Of a stretch of DNA of 64,000 nt, positions 35,601-47,500 are shown in pieces. The notes beneath the pieces were generated by a model, which searched no databases, was not told the DNA's origin, and saw only the letters and a list, made by a program, of their open reading frames with translations. Within the stretch, counting starts at the first letter, position 1. Each line of letters begins with the position of its first letter. The translations under genes and the position numbers were made by a program. Origin of the DNA: Eurosta solidaginis (taxonomy: Eukaryota; Arthropoda; Insecta; Diptera; Tephritidae); contig NC_090323.1 of assembly GCF_040869045.1 (NCBI RefSeq), positions 268,712,392 through 268,776,391 on the forward strand. The letters are read 5' to 3'.

Positions 35601-37200
35601 AAAGTTAGATCTAGGACTTCCTCCCAGCCCTGAAACCTGTCTGAACTAGGGAATATAAAATTGGGCTTGTGGACGCCGTTGCAAATACTGAGGTTAGAAT
35701 TAAGAATAAAGTGTAGAAGGGACTCACCTCTCTCATTGGTTGAGGAGCTGCCCCATATCGTGTTTCTTGCATTGGCGTCGCAGCCGATAATTATGCTGCA
35801 TCCGCCGCTATTATTTATAAAGTGTGCCAGCTCTAGAGGTGGAGCCATCCTGTCATGGGCCATGTAGGCCGAGACCACGTAGATGGCCTGGTTTGACACG
35901 CTCTCTAGCTTTACCACTGTTAGGTCTGCTGTGCTGTAATTTGAACATAAGAAAGCATTTATACCTTTTTTGATTAAAATACCTGCTCTTGGCTTACCTG
36001 CATCCGTTTTGAAGAACAAATTGTGTGTGCTGATGTTTAGCCTCCTGATTTCCTGATTGTGGACCCAGGGCTCTTGGATTAAGGTGATGTGGCTGTCCTC
36101 CTCACCGAGAAGGATTTTAAGATTATCTGTAGCACTTTTAGAGTAGACGCACGAGGTCTCTTCGGAACCTCTGAGGTTGTTTACCTCTCCGCTAATTTGT
36201 GCTACACACCTTGTCAGAAATTCCAACGAGACCTGGTCCGCACATCTGATTATCCTGTACCCTCTCAGGGTTTCGGAGGAGTCAAAGACTGGGAGAGGTC
36301 CAGTCGGGTTGTCGCGCACTTGCCGCATGGCAAGTTTCGACAGCCCGACCTCAATCTCCACCCAGTTCTGCTGAATTGTTGCTGGCGATCGACTGTCAGC
36401 ATCCACTATGGCCACTTGCAGGTGGTCTCTGGCGACTTCACTGAAGTGTCTCCTGGATGTCTGTTCCGCGTCCGCCCGTTTGGTGTTTTTCGAAACAGCT
36501 TCATTGCTATTTTCATGGCCGGATCTGTTTCTCTTTTGAGAAACGTCCCCAGCCAAGCTTGGTGGTCTATGTTGTTGAGGAGTCGGATGCTCGCTTTGGA
36601 AGCGTTCGTACTCCTCCACAACCGATGTGAGAGATGCGACGTCAACAGAACCGCTTGCGATCTTGCCACTTTGTATTCTTCGTAGAGTACACAGCGCTCG
36701 CTGTTACCTGTTACGCCTAATCTGTCCTTGACTTTTTTTCCTCTTCTTTCCTTTGGAGGCCCCACCAGCCTCTTTAGCGTTGGAAGTTGGTCCCTGGATG
36801 CTGTGGTTGGTACCCATCTGGAACTTTTTTACTGTTGTTGTTGGTACTGATTGAGCCTTTGTTGTACTGTGGATGGTTCTACCGCCAGCGCTGACTGGAG
36901 GTGAGAAGCGTCTCCTCTTCAGACTCCGTCGCATGTGGCAACGGGACCCTGTGAGAAAGAATGTCCGTAGTCGTTGTCCTTATCGTCGTCGCCGTCTCCG
37001 TATTCGTTAGCGTAACGTCCATTGTAGAGTCGTTTGCGTCCAGTGTCGTTTCGTCCGAGTTTTTGTTTTTTTTTTTGTTTGTTTGGTAATTTGTGTTTTG
37101 GTTCATGTTGGTTCCACGAGTAAGCCGGAAGGGGAACGGTACCAAGGTGGCCGGTATCGACTTATGGAATTCGGTAAATAATAAAACGAATACCTGACTT
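32655..37200 (-). mobile_element. RNase H-bearing LINE (LOA/I-like), decayed
   Basis: Read right to left: an ORF1 region (37145-36250), endonuclease (to 35132), reverse transcriptase (about 34900-33960) and RNase H (about 33560-33140), then a 3' untranslated part ending in a (TTAACTTAAC)-type tail at about 32655-32685. The combination of DUF4780-like ORF1, endonuclease, RT and RNase H fits the LOA/I superclade. The 5' boundary is only approximate and I found no target duplication. Confidence 0.75.
33140..36619 (-). pseudogene. LINE ORF1 end, endonuclease, reverse transcriptase and RNase H
   Basis: From 36619: a DUF4780-like segment (LRGYRIIRCADQVSLEFLTR) runs, in this decayed copy, directly into the endonuclease (HITLIQEPWVHNQEIRRLN, IIIGCDANARNTIWGSS, SDKASLSDHRWIFFDI) to 35132. 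Frame breaks follow. The RT shows GRGTPQGGVLSPLLWAIALI and the catalytic YADD at about 34230, then TRVKYLGVVIDNKLNWK. The thumb (LKPKLMMWSILTYGSIAWW) and RNase H (SLYTDGSKM, LQAELQGIERA, VVIYSDSQAALKAL, LSWVPGHRNIDGKEKADE) occupy 34036-33140. All four acidic RNase H positions are visible. The region 34550-35130 is too damaged to follow. A further ORF1 part lies at 37145-36406 in other frames, rich in Thr and Asn. Confidence 0.85.
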
Positions 37201-37693
37201 TCCGAGATTAGAGCTTCGCCCCTTTCAATAGGCGCGACGAGGTGCCGGAGTGACGCCCAACTTAGATCTGGGACGATGTCTAGAGAAAATGGAATGGCCC
37301 TTGAAGTGTTGGAGAGAAAATTTTTTTGGAAAATTCATTGTCCTGTCTTTATGGTAACGGCTTATCTCGAAAGAGGTTTTATTATGAGCTGCCGAAATTT
37401 CACGGAGAATGAAACATAGTGCAAACATAAAAGCGCAAAGGATTTGGTGAATAGCTATGTATGCTAATGAATGAATAGTAATTAATAACAGCTGGGGGAA
37501 CCTCCACTGAGTTAAAGGCGACGGGTGGAAGTTGTCGCGAAGCAAGGATTAATGGTGTCGAATACAAAATTAGACTCCGAAATCTATTTAAAAAATATCC
37601 GTAGTTTTATTTTTCGAAACTTTTATTTGTCACTATCGTTTACAAATGCTCCATACTTTCATAGCTATCGTCCAAACTTTCCATGTTTTGTTC
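37201..37693. other. Short intergenic stretch between LINE and collagen-like gene
   Basis: No gene supported. It should hold the 3' untranslated region of the collagen-like gene (minus strand, stop at 37694) and the 5' leader of the LINE, but I cannot place the boundary. Confidence 0.4.
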
Positions 37694-38604
37694 TCACTCA
37701 CTTTGGTACAATGGAAGCAGCGGCTTTGTGTTTTGCGCATACCAAAGATTTGCATTCTGATTCGTACTTTGAATTGACTGTTGAGCTGAATTACCTGGTG
37801 GTCCAGCTGGACCGGTGCGTCCCTGCGGGCCAGGTCTTCCCATTGGTCCTGGTGCACCGGTAAGACCACGCGGTCCGGGCGGTCCGGGCGGTCCAGGTGG
37901 ACCAGGTGGACCAGGTGGTCCAACTACTGCCACAGGAAGTATCGCAGACGGAGCCTGTAGACCACCATTTTCTTGATTAATTGCATTGTTGGGCATTTGA
38001 TTTGCTGGCGTCAATAAATTTAAGCCCGCATTACCATTCAAATTGAAGCCGAGATTTAACCGATCAGATAATGTCCAACGTTGTTGATAGGGATTGTCAT
38101 AAAAGGGAAAATTACGGCGCATATCATTCGTGATACGATTTTCCAATAAGGCTGCAGTATTAGATGTAGGACCGCCATAAATTGGATAACCAATGTTCGG
38201 CAACATGAACTTAACGCGATCATCATCCATAACGGGCATAGCATTTGCATAAAGGTAATCCGGTAATTTGCGACTGTCCTTATCCAACTCACTTTCTTCT
38301 GAAATCTTCTTATCGGAGTTAATACTATCTTCCGAGGAACCGCTACCATTCATCTGCTTAGTTTGCATCTGCGGCTGCTCATCCTGTGCGTAAATGACTA
38401 TCTTCGTACCACCATCACCGTCTGCGTTGCGTGCAACACCGAAATGTAGCGGAGTAGCACGTAGCGAATGCACAAGTGGACTAGAGCTGGCGATAATTAG
38501 CAGCAAAACAACTATGAATATAAAAAAGGTCAACAGTTTGCGGCAAATATTTGGTTTATCTGACTAAGCTTACCAATTTCTCGAACTACTTTCATTGTAT
38601 TCAT
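37694..38604 (-). CDS. Secreted protein with short collagen triple-helix segment
   Basis: Two exons. Exon 1, 38604-38574 (31 nt), reads [10 protein letters not shown] plus one base and is followed by GTAAGC; the intron (62 bp) ends ATATTCATAG; exon 2 runs 38511-37694. Together they give 282 residues. The junction falls in a signal peptide ([16 protein letters not shown]), so secretion is predicted. Residues ~30-220 are low in similarity to anything I recognise: an acidic/Ser-rich stretch, then Asn- and Leu-rich sequence ([15 protein letters not shown]). Near the C-terminus about 14 G-X-Y triplets form a short collagen helix ([27 protein letters not shown]), followed by a Gln/Asn-rich tail. 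This is far too short for a fibrillar collagen. Two broken relatives lie upstream on the other strand. Function unknown; an eggshell, cuticle, saliva or matrix role would be guesswork. Confidence 0.85.
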
Positions 38605-38640
38605 TTTGATTATGCTGTCGATCAACACCAAACTCTTGCC

Positions 38641-38648
38641 TTTATATA
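38641..38648 (-). promoter_or_regulatory. TATA box of the collagen-like gene
   Basis: TATATAAA on the minus strand, 36 nt from the start codon, followed by GGCAAGAGTTTGGTGTTGAT. The same TATA-to-TTTGGTGTT layout precedes relic B, and the TTTGGTGTT word precedes relic A. Confidence 0.7.
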
Positions 38649-39067
38649 CTAAAGTTTGGAATACCAGCCAGTTCACTTATGCTGTTTAAATGACCGATGA
38701 TAAGATCTACATTTACATCGACCAGCGGGATGTTTCCAAGAACTTTATGAATAAAAGCAAACCACAAAAGTTTGTATGGTGGACATGATGACCGAAATGA
38801 TGAACTACGAAGAACATCACTGTTAGTTAAGATCTAAATAGGTCAGATATAAACTTGATGTTAGATCAATGACCGCACTCAAATTAATGAGTCGTTAATA
38901 TAATTTGGTAATACAACGGTACATTTGTGAACACATTTATTAGGCTCAGAGCATAAATAAATAAAATCAATCGCGTACTTAGTTAGCTTGGGAGTCACGT
39001 TTGACTCTAAGAAGAAACACGTCGGCAACACCATATCAAAGACCACAAGAGCAATAATGGCAATAAT

Positions 39068-40740
39068 GGCACGGCTGGTTGCACAAGCAACGGGAGATGT
39101 CGGCGATGTGGCGAGAAACACCACACCACCCTTCACGTGGATGAGCAAACCAAAGCCTCGCGTGAGCCGTACAAGCCGTGGAGCGTACAGGTAGAGGAGG
39201 AAGAACGCGAGAACCACGAAGGGGCGTTATCACTATACGTCTCCGATATTGAGGCGGAGGAAGTGGAACGAGAAACCACGGAGAGGGACACCTATTCTCA
39301 ACCGGCCAGCATGGTCCAAGAGAGATCGGAACCACTGCCCTTCCGACTCTCCGATAGATCGGAACCACTGCCCTTCCGACTATCAGGGGGATCGGAACCA
39401 CGGCTCTTCCGACCCCTGCTACAACATGAGTGCCAATAGTCGAACAAAACCCCTCACCGTCGTCGCCGACAACGACAACGCCCCCAGCTGGCCAACAACA
39501 ACACAAATCGCCGTCACGAAGCCATCACGACTAGCCTGCCTCGCTCTACGTCGACCGCCGCCGATCCTCGAGGAGTTATTGCCACTCGCCAGCTAAGGAC
39601 GCCGCAGTGGACGTACAGGGCTGGACCCCGTCGCTGGACCGGTACTGCGGCCCATGATCTCGCTTTCGCCGACCGCTATTGTCAAAATAGAAGCTGGAGG
39701 ACGACTACATCTGGTGCGAGCATTGATCGATGTTTGTTCGCCGTTAACCGTCATATCGGCCGACTTGATCCGGGATCTGCGGCTGGACGAAACTCGGGTG
39801 GGTAGCCAGACAGGCTGTGTGGTGTCTGCGGGGGAAGCACGGCGATAACAAACGCATTGCGACCCATGCCGTCGTCACACCACATTTCCACCGAGTGGCG
39901 CCTAGTCACAGCCTGGATCCAGCCATCGCGGCTATGTATACACACATCTGTCTCGCCGATCCAAAATTCTACGTCGCGTCGCCAGTACGCCTAGTTCTCG
40001 GGGCAGATGTATATGCCGACATTATGCTAAATCAAGTTCTGCCAGCGTCATTCGGCCCGCTCTTAGCGCAAAGCACAATATTCGGCTTCGTGCTCTCTGG
40101 AGTATCCAGAGCCTAAAAGGTCGCAGATATAAATATCAAAAAAAAAATTATTTTGAATTTGCCTTTAAATAATGAATTTTGTAATAAAGAATATTTTATA
40201 CTTTGGACTCATGCGCACAGTCTGTCCATCCACAAATTTCTCATCTTTCTCCCTCTAGATATTGTCTACTCTAGCAGCAGGGCAAGACGAGGTTGCGTAC
40301 CGCAAGGGGGCCGGCATATTTAGGCCAGCAGGCTAACCCCAAAGGAAAATTAAAGACCGGCCACCCTAATGCAATCTAATACAAAACCGCTTATTTGTTA
40401 CGGCCGTTAGCACTTATACTAAAAGAAAAAGTGACGTTTCGTTAAGTTACCCCGCCAAAGGCCTGTTAGCTTTGGAGGTAAACGGAATGTGTGGAAACTC
40501 TTTCACTTGGATTAAAACCGCAGCAGTTTACGCACGCTCGAACGTCTTGAAGCCGCAAGTTAAAAACCACATCAAACGTCCCACCGCCAGAACGCAGAGT
40601 CCTTGGATATATTAAAAGTAATATTGTAGCAATTGCATGCTTGCACCTTTAAACTCTCTTTCTGTTATTTTCCACTGCATATTTTGTGAAATAAAGTCTA
40701 TTGAAATTTTAATATTAATCACTGCCTTTACTTCCTAACG
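39068..40740 (+). pseudogene. BEL/Pao fragment: zinc knuckle, protease region and probable 3' LTR
   Basis: A zinc knuckle opens the fragment (CTSNGRCRRCGEKHHTTLH), followed by an acidic stretch and a threefold repeat of about ten residues around SEPLPFRLS. From 39654 a BEL protease-like region reads ISLSPTAIVKIEAGG, RALIDVCSPLTVISADLI, and after a frameshift LVLGADVYADIMLNQV and QSTIFGFVLSGV. Reverse transcriptase, RNase H and integrase are absent. A polypurine-like run (GCAAGGGGGCCGGCA) near 40300 and an AATAAAG at about 40690 suggest that 40315-40735 is an LTR. The protease aspartate is followed by VC instead of the usual small residue and Gly, so it is inactive. No 5' LTR is present. Confidence 0.65.
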
Positions 40741-40749
40741 TCCATCGAG

Positions 40750-42088
40750 AGAAACTAGCCTGGAATCCGCCAGCTCAAGTTTTCATGGTGGGGATGCAGC
40801 CCACAGATCCTAAGATGGATGTACACTATGATAGTGAGACCTATCATAGTGTATGGAGCAGTTGCGTGGGCATCAAGAACAAGGTCACCATGGACCGCAC
40901 AAAAATCGCTCACGAAGCTTCAACGCTTAGCGTGTGTCTGCATTACGGAAGCCATGCGAACATGCCCGACGGCAGCAATAGAAGTGCTGCTTGAGTTAAC
41001 GCCTCTACATATAATAATTGAGCAGGCAGCCAGGAGTACTTTAGTAAACATGGCTGAAGAGGGATGTGGAAGAGGCAAAGTGATACAGTCACGGAGCATG
41101 GCGAAGCTGCAGGAGCAGATTCCACTTATCCAACTTCCCAGAGATGATACGAGGAAGATAATTAAGTTTGAGAAGCGCTTCAAAATAGAGCTGGGGAACA
41201 AATGTACGTGGGACACCTCCAGGGTTGAAGCGCTTCACCAGGAACACACTATAATATGGTACACCGATGGCTCGAAGACACCGGAGGGCATAGGAGCAGG
41301 GATCTTCGGCCCCCGAACCAAAATATCCCTACCACTCGGAAAATATCCGAGCATCTTCCAAGCCGAAGTTGTCGCCATAAGCCGGTGTGCAGAGATAAAC
41401 TTACAGCGGGGATATACCAACGAGAAAATCGCTATACTCAGCGACAGTGAATCTGCACTCAAGGCATTATCTTCAGTTGAGATTAAATCATCAACAGTCC
41501 TTGAGTGTGTGGAGAGGTTAAACAGTCTAGGGGTCAATAACACCATCCGTCTGGCATGGGTACCCGGACACAGAGGAGTAGATGGTAACGAGCGATCGGA
41601 CGAGCTTGCCAGGTTGGCAGTGGCCGGAAAGCCAATAGGACCCGAGCCTATGGTGCCAATAGGGTCACATACAATAAGGGAGGACTTTAGGCAAAAGGAG
41701 GCGTGCCTCAGAGAACAACACTGGCGCGAAAGTCCAGGACTCCGGCAGGCAAAGGCACTAATAGGAGGGTACAACTGGAAGCGATATAAGGCTATGATTG
41801 ATTAACCTCCCAAAAAGTAGCTTTAGGATTTTAACAGGTATGCTCACAGGTCACTGTAGGCTAAAGAGCCATATGCATAAATTGGGCATATCAGCTAGTA
41901 GCCTCTGTCGATTCTGTGATGTAGAAGATGAGTCTGCAGAACAAATCCTGAAGGAATGTGAGGCAGTCGCGAGACGAAGACTTAGGATCCTAGGATCATC
42001 CAAACTAGAAAATAGTCACATACACTCTCTGAAACCGATAACCATTCTGGATTTTCTCAGAGAACTCGGCTTGGATGAAGTGTTGTAA
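40750..42088 (+). pseudogene. LINE reverse transcriptase thumb, RNase H and C-terminal zinc knuckle
   Basis: The thumb begins WGCSPQILRWMYTMIVRPII and includes LQRLACVCITEAMRTCPTAA. RNase H follows with TIIWYTDGSKTPEGIGAGIF, FQAEVVAISRCAE, IAILSDSESALKAL and IRLAWVPGHRGVDGNERSDE, so all acidic positions are present. At 41798, in another frame, the protein continues with LTGMLTGHCRLKSHMHKLGI, a CRFC...C knuckle (CRFCDVEDESAEQILKEC) and an end at 42088 (LGLDEVL). A single frameshift near 41800 separates the two parts. The type matches R1/I/LOA LINEs. Confidence 0.85.
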
Positions 42089-42386
42089 AGAGAATGAGGG
42101 CACAATAGACCAATAGGTCACAGTGCTTAACCTCACAACATCTATCTATCTATCTATCTAGTTAGCTTTTGTGAATTTATCATCAGCTTTTTTTTGGAAT
42201 TTTTTAGATCATTATTTTAGGTTAAATATTTAACAAACACCCAATAAAGAGTTTTCTTATAACGTTTTGAAAGAAATACAAACAGTCACATTTACTAGCT
42301 TAATGGGTTGAGTCGATTGCACAATGAGGGGCTAAGCACTTTAAATTGGTGTGGGTGTTGCACGAGTGCAATGTAGGGGACGTGGG

Positions 42387-42587
42387 CCATAGTGGCTTTG
42401 ATTAGCCAGACACTTTTAATACTTCTAAACTTCAAAGAACATCGAAGCAATTTTAAACGGAAATTCGAATACATCTTTAAAAAAACTTTTGAAATTTTGT
42501 TTGCCGTAAAAAACTTTCATCTTTCATTTCATGAAAAAGTACAGTTTTGTATTACAAAAAGTGTCTGGCTGGACAAAACCACTATGG
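42387..42587. mobile_element. MITE-like element with ~31-bp inverted ends
   Basis: CCATAGTGG and GCCAGACACTTTT at the left match CCATAGTGG and GCCAGACACTTTT read from the right end, with about 9 variable bases between them. Total 201 bp, AT-rich centre, no coding capacity. No target duplication was recognised; a second GTGTCTGGC immediately outside the right end suggests rearrangement. Confidence 0.55.
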
Positions 42588-42599
42588 AAAGTGTCTGGC

Positions 42600-44526
42600 A
42601 ATAATGCTAACGGCTTCTTATATCGTGACGTCGTTATAAAATGACGAAAGAAAGGTCTATTTTCTGCAAGATTTTTGCACGATATCTGTTAAAGCCACCA
42701 TGACTCAAGTTTTATAATAGACCAACGATCCTGATTCAGTTGGAAGTATGCACTGACGAAATTTTAACATTTATAAAATGACAAAGGTCTGGCCGTCACG
42801 GGTTCTTAGACTATAAGTAGAATATGGGAGTGGGAATAAATATATTTGACCAAACAAACCTCGATACTCTGCCGAACTCCGGGAAAAGTTGTGTAGCTCA
42901 CTTATTCTCTGTTGGTTGCTTAATTTAAAGGATTCATTCTGGTACCAGCGTCGTTCATAGTTAAGCCTTTATTGCTCTTATTAGACATACCCCGCTGCCG
43001 CTTCTTTCTCTGTTATTTGATGTATCGGGACTGTGATCCACTGGAGTACTTACCATTATACTCCACTGTAACGCAGCAATGGACCAACTCATGTTTCTAC
43101 ACGAACATATTGTAAGCCGATCATTGCTCGTTTTTAAAGATTGTAATCACTACACGATGTTTATTGGACTGTGGGTACTCCATGGATTACTCTGATGTAA
43201 TGCGGAGCTGGAGTATATGATCCAGTCCTAGGACATCGCAATGTTAATTGGACCATATTTTTTGTATGAATTGTGGTTAATTTTGGAGCACTCGCTTAGT
43301 CCATAGCGGGTACTCCATACGTGCACGCATGGAGTAGTCGCGACTTTTGCAGGTTATTTTTTTAGTCAATGAGTAAGCTGCAATCGCAGAAACTGCTTTT
43401 TACCGCCTTTTTGCTATGGACGGCAGTTTTGTCCTTCACCTGGTTGGATGTTTGCCCCTACGTCCATAAGGGTATCAACCAGCCGGGCTACTGAATCCTC
43501 TCCTGTGGTCGTCATCAGAAAGGGGCATTTCATCCGAAGCTTGTTACCTAGTTTTTCACAGGCAGGGTTTTTTCAGTAGCGGATCCCACACCCAGTGTGC
43601 AGCCCTGTACCTCTGACAAATTTACAAACCTTGAATGAAATGCAGGATCTGTATTTTTTGAAGGTGTGTTTAACATTTCCTTTTTGATGAGATTGATGAA
43701 TCTCTTGTTGTGGGTTTACTTCAGTTCTGTCCGTGTCCAAATAGAATATCCACTAGAATAGGAAATGCTGGGCACTGCAAATTGTAAATAAATATTGACC
43801 AGCTCTAAATTCGAATTTTACTTTTTTATTATAAGCGACTCAGTTTAAGTACTTATTTGCTGAAAGCAAGACAATATAAAATATATTTAAATGCCAATAC
43901 AACTTTAAAAAATTATGTTTATCTGTGGCATTTCATTAAAGTAACTTAACTCGAATTTAGTCTATGTGAGGTCTTTATTGACCGGACAGTTAGCTTAACC
44001 TAACTTAATTCGATCGGTTAAGAAAGGTTGAAGTAGCTGGGCGACCTAATAATTTTATCAATCAAACTCGATCAATTTGATAACAATCATTTCATACTAC
44101 ATTTGTTTCGCTTAAGTATTGTTAAGCATAAGTATCAAATAGATATTATTTAATGCAGCAAATCAGGAGCGTTTTAGTAACGGGTTTAATCCAATTTGTC
44201 AGAATTCGAGGTTTCTTCAATAAATTACCACAGATACAAATAAACTTATTTCTAATAGGTTTCATCATTACTCGTGGTCATTCGTCATAACTCATGGTCT
44301 AACCATATATTTACATAGCTTAACCTCCAGGGTTGCAAGGTGTCTTCCTTAGGGGATTTTTCAGGTCAACAAAAGTATAGAAAAATTAGTAAATGGAACC
44401 GTACTCCTACAAATTTTCAAATATCTTAAACTAAATTTAAAAATAAATAAGCACTAAGATTAAAAATTTAAAGGTGATAGTATCGGGACAATTTTGAATT
44501 TAGTACGAATTGAAGATGTAGTTGAT
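42600..44526. other. Intergenic stretch, no gene seen
   Basis: Unassigned sequence between LINE debris and the EDRF1 stop codon. At 43000-43340 words related to GGAGTA/TACTCC recur in both orientations, suggesting a decayed repeat. A more GC-rich piece at 43370-43660 (for example CAACCAGCCGGGCTACTGAA) may be transposon-derived but has no usable frame. The last ~200 bp should hold the EDRF1 3' untranslated region. Confidence 0.45.
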
Positions 44527-47500
44527 TTATAGCTTCTCGTTTGCATTGGATTTATGGGATTTTTCCATCTCATTTAAGCGTTGCAACAATTCCGAAAAAT
44601 GTTGTGCTGATTGTTCCACAGACATATTATCTCCATTTGCTGAACATTTACTTTTTAAAGTTGTCATATACATCTTTTTATATAAGTCCACTAATTTTTT
44701 CGGATCCTTGCCATTTAGCAATAATTTTATCAAAGTTTTTAAAGTATTTTGTAAACGACTTTCGAACAGCACCATATGCTTGCAGAGCTCATCATTTGGT
44801 GTATTACTTTCTGTGGCATTATTTATATTTAAGGCATATTCGAAAATTACTTTTGATTTTAGTAATAAACTTAAGGCGGTTTGCAAATGCTTAATTTTTT
44901 GCATAGTTGTTGATGAAACTGAAATTAGTATTTAGTATTTAAGAAAGTTAACAATTTCGGAAAGCTTATACATACTTTCGGTTAAGAATTCTTGCAATGA
45001 AATGCGTTCCAGCTGAACTACCAAATAATCGCTGGCTTCGCGTAAGCTATCTAAAATATCAGCGGCACGTTCATAATGATGTTTGCATAATTGTAAGGTC
45101 GCTTTAGGTATTGTGGAGCTATCAGTGCAGCTATTACGTAGCTGACTGTAGTGAAATGATGCGATTCTGGAAAAAATATATATTTGGTTTAGTTGCAATA
45201 ACCCTAAATAATTTAGAAAACCCACCGTTTGTGTATGAGTCCAGAGCGATAAGTGTAGAGAATCTGTCTAGAGCCAGGATGATCTAAATCACAGAGTTTC
45301 AATGATTTTTGCAACAAATCAAGAACTTCCTTTTCTAATTCAATTCTTGTAGCCTAAAACACGAAATTCATAAAATTATTGCAAATGAAATTACATTTAG
45401 GAAAAATTTGTTGAAAGATTGTGTTACCTCATCGGCAGTGCTAAAATCTTGCAATTGTTTTGCTAACGTAAATGTGGCAGTTGAGAGTTCCCAATTAACC
45501 AAGTCCCATAGTTCGGCGCTACTTTTTCTTGAACCCAACACATCTTTCGCTTTTTCGTAATTTACAAACGCCTCATTATAAAACAGTTTTTGTTTGCGCA
45601 CAAAGTCGATGCTTTAATATCAATATAAATTGTTAGAATTGTATAATAACTTTTATTTGTGTTCTTACTTTTCTTCAGGCAAATATAAGTGCGCTCGAAA
45701 ACGCATGAAGCGACCCATGTTGCAATATAAAAATGCCAAATTGACATTATCCTGCACTTCGATGAAGGCTGAAATTCCGCGTATCAAGCAGTCATAAGAT
45801 TTCATTGCCAATTTCATATAAATCGGCTCTTCTGGCTTTTCCACTTGCTTTTTGTCGTCTTTTTCGGTTTGAATTTCTTTAGACTGATTATGTTCTGGGT
45901 GATCTGATTCATCTTTGGGTATATCTGACTTGGTGCTCATTTGCTTTGAGTATTCCTCTGCAAAGAAAAAAAGAGTGAGCGGTCAGTTATTGAACCGAAA
46001 TTATTCCTAGAGTAATCCAAAAGCATTGTCGCTATGATTGGGCTATAGTTCCGAAATCCCAAGTTGATCCCCTAAGGATTCGGAAGCTATAACGAAATAA
46101 AATTGAAATGATCCTAACATAGTCACAAAATCATACGGTAACAGCCTGGAAAATATTCCAAATTTACCCTAAATTATATATTCCGAAATTATCCGGAATG
46201 ATACTTAAAACAGTCTCAAATGGGCCTGAAATAGTCCTACAAAACGAAAAATCACGAAATATTCCCCAAATTATCACAAAATGTACCTGAAATAGCATCG
46301 AAAACGTTTTTAAATTATAAGAAGTCCCGAAATGGTCGCGTAAATAGCTCCGAAATTAGCGGGAGAGAGTCCCGAAATATACCGAATCTTTCCCGAAAAC
46401 CATGGCGGAACAAGGTTGCGGTGGGGCGGAATACATACAAACATAAATACAAATTTCATCGTCAAATATTAACGTCAAAATATCACAACGCCGGAAGTTG
46501 AAGTTTCAAATCATATTAAAAACGTACCAATCAACTGATTTCCAGCCGTCAGCTATTGGGTTCCGCTGTGCCAAGAACCTTGTCCCAAAGTGGTCCACGT
46601 ATGATCGAGAAATGATTCGGAAACTATGCCGAAGTGATCACAAAAAAATTCTTGTTAGTTAACTCGAAACGAACCACTGCTCACATTTTTTATAAGATGG
46701 AAATAGGCTCCGATAATAATAATAACTAGTATCGCCCGTGGTCGAAAGTTGACCAACTTGTATTTTTTTCAACTCACTCTATGCATACAGTGTTGGGGTA
46801 GTGCAATAATGCGTTAATAGTTGAGCAGTGAGTGGAAATATAGCAAACTGATCTATCTTACTTAAAGTTCTCATTAAAATTTTGAATTTGACCTAAGACG
46901 TTATAATCTTTGATTGTATTTTCTTAAATTTTCTACAAACTTTTCAAATGTAATTATAAGTTTTGGTATGGAGCTCCTTAAAAAAAAATATAACAAATAT
47001 GTAAGATCAAATGAAATTTACATAGAATTGTGGTGAAATTACTTGAAATTGAATTGAAATTTTGCTTTTTCCACACCACCCGGGAGATACGCCTTTGGCG
47101 CGCTATCGAAGTTAGTTTTGGGTGCTCGGTTCCTAGGCCTATATCACCAATATAAACTACATATACATATATCGCCCATTTACTTCAGTAGCGTCATAAT
47201 TCAAAAAACACGAATGTTTAGTTAAGAACGAAGAAATGTGCTAAAGGAATTTAACCTATTTCACACCACCGGTTAGGTATGCAATTGGCGCTTTACTATT
47301 TAATTAATTATAATTTAATTTAATTAATTATAAATACATATGTAATATGTAAACGAAAACGAAAATTTCGAATAGAATAGAGGATACCTTCATAAAAAAT
47401 AAAATAAAAATATAAAAATAAATTATCATAAAAGACAATATACAAATTTTAATGTAATATCTTTGTAGCAAATTTATTTATTTTTTGTAGCAAATTTATT

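Larger units (their letters stand above)
38990..42159 (+). mobile_element. 5'-truncated RNase H-bearing LINE with internal BEL fragment
   Basis: AGTTAGCTT at 38981-38989 and 42160-42168 forms a 9-bp target duplication. The insertion starts inside the reverse transcriptase (GVTFDSKKKHVGN) and resumes after a ~1.7-kb BEL fragment at about 40745 with the RT thumb. It ends in a (CTAT)n tail at about 42138-42159, a normal LINE 3' end. 5' truncation is typical of LINE insertion. Confidence 0.75.

Noticed and set aside
35661..36685. Plus-strand open frames up to 198 codons
   Set aside because: Antisense to the LINE endonuclease/ORF1 region; no domain or splice context.
37225..37545. 106-codon minus-strand frame downstream of the collagen-like gene
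   Set aside because: No homology or splice signals; likely overlaps untranslated and LINE leader sequence.
44522..44935. 137-codon plus-strand frame
   Set aside because: Antisense shadow of the last EDRF1 exon.
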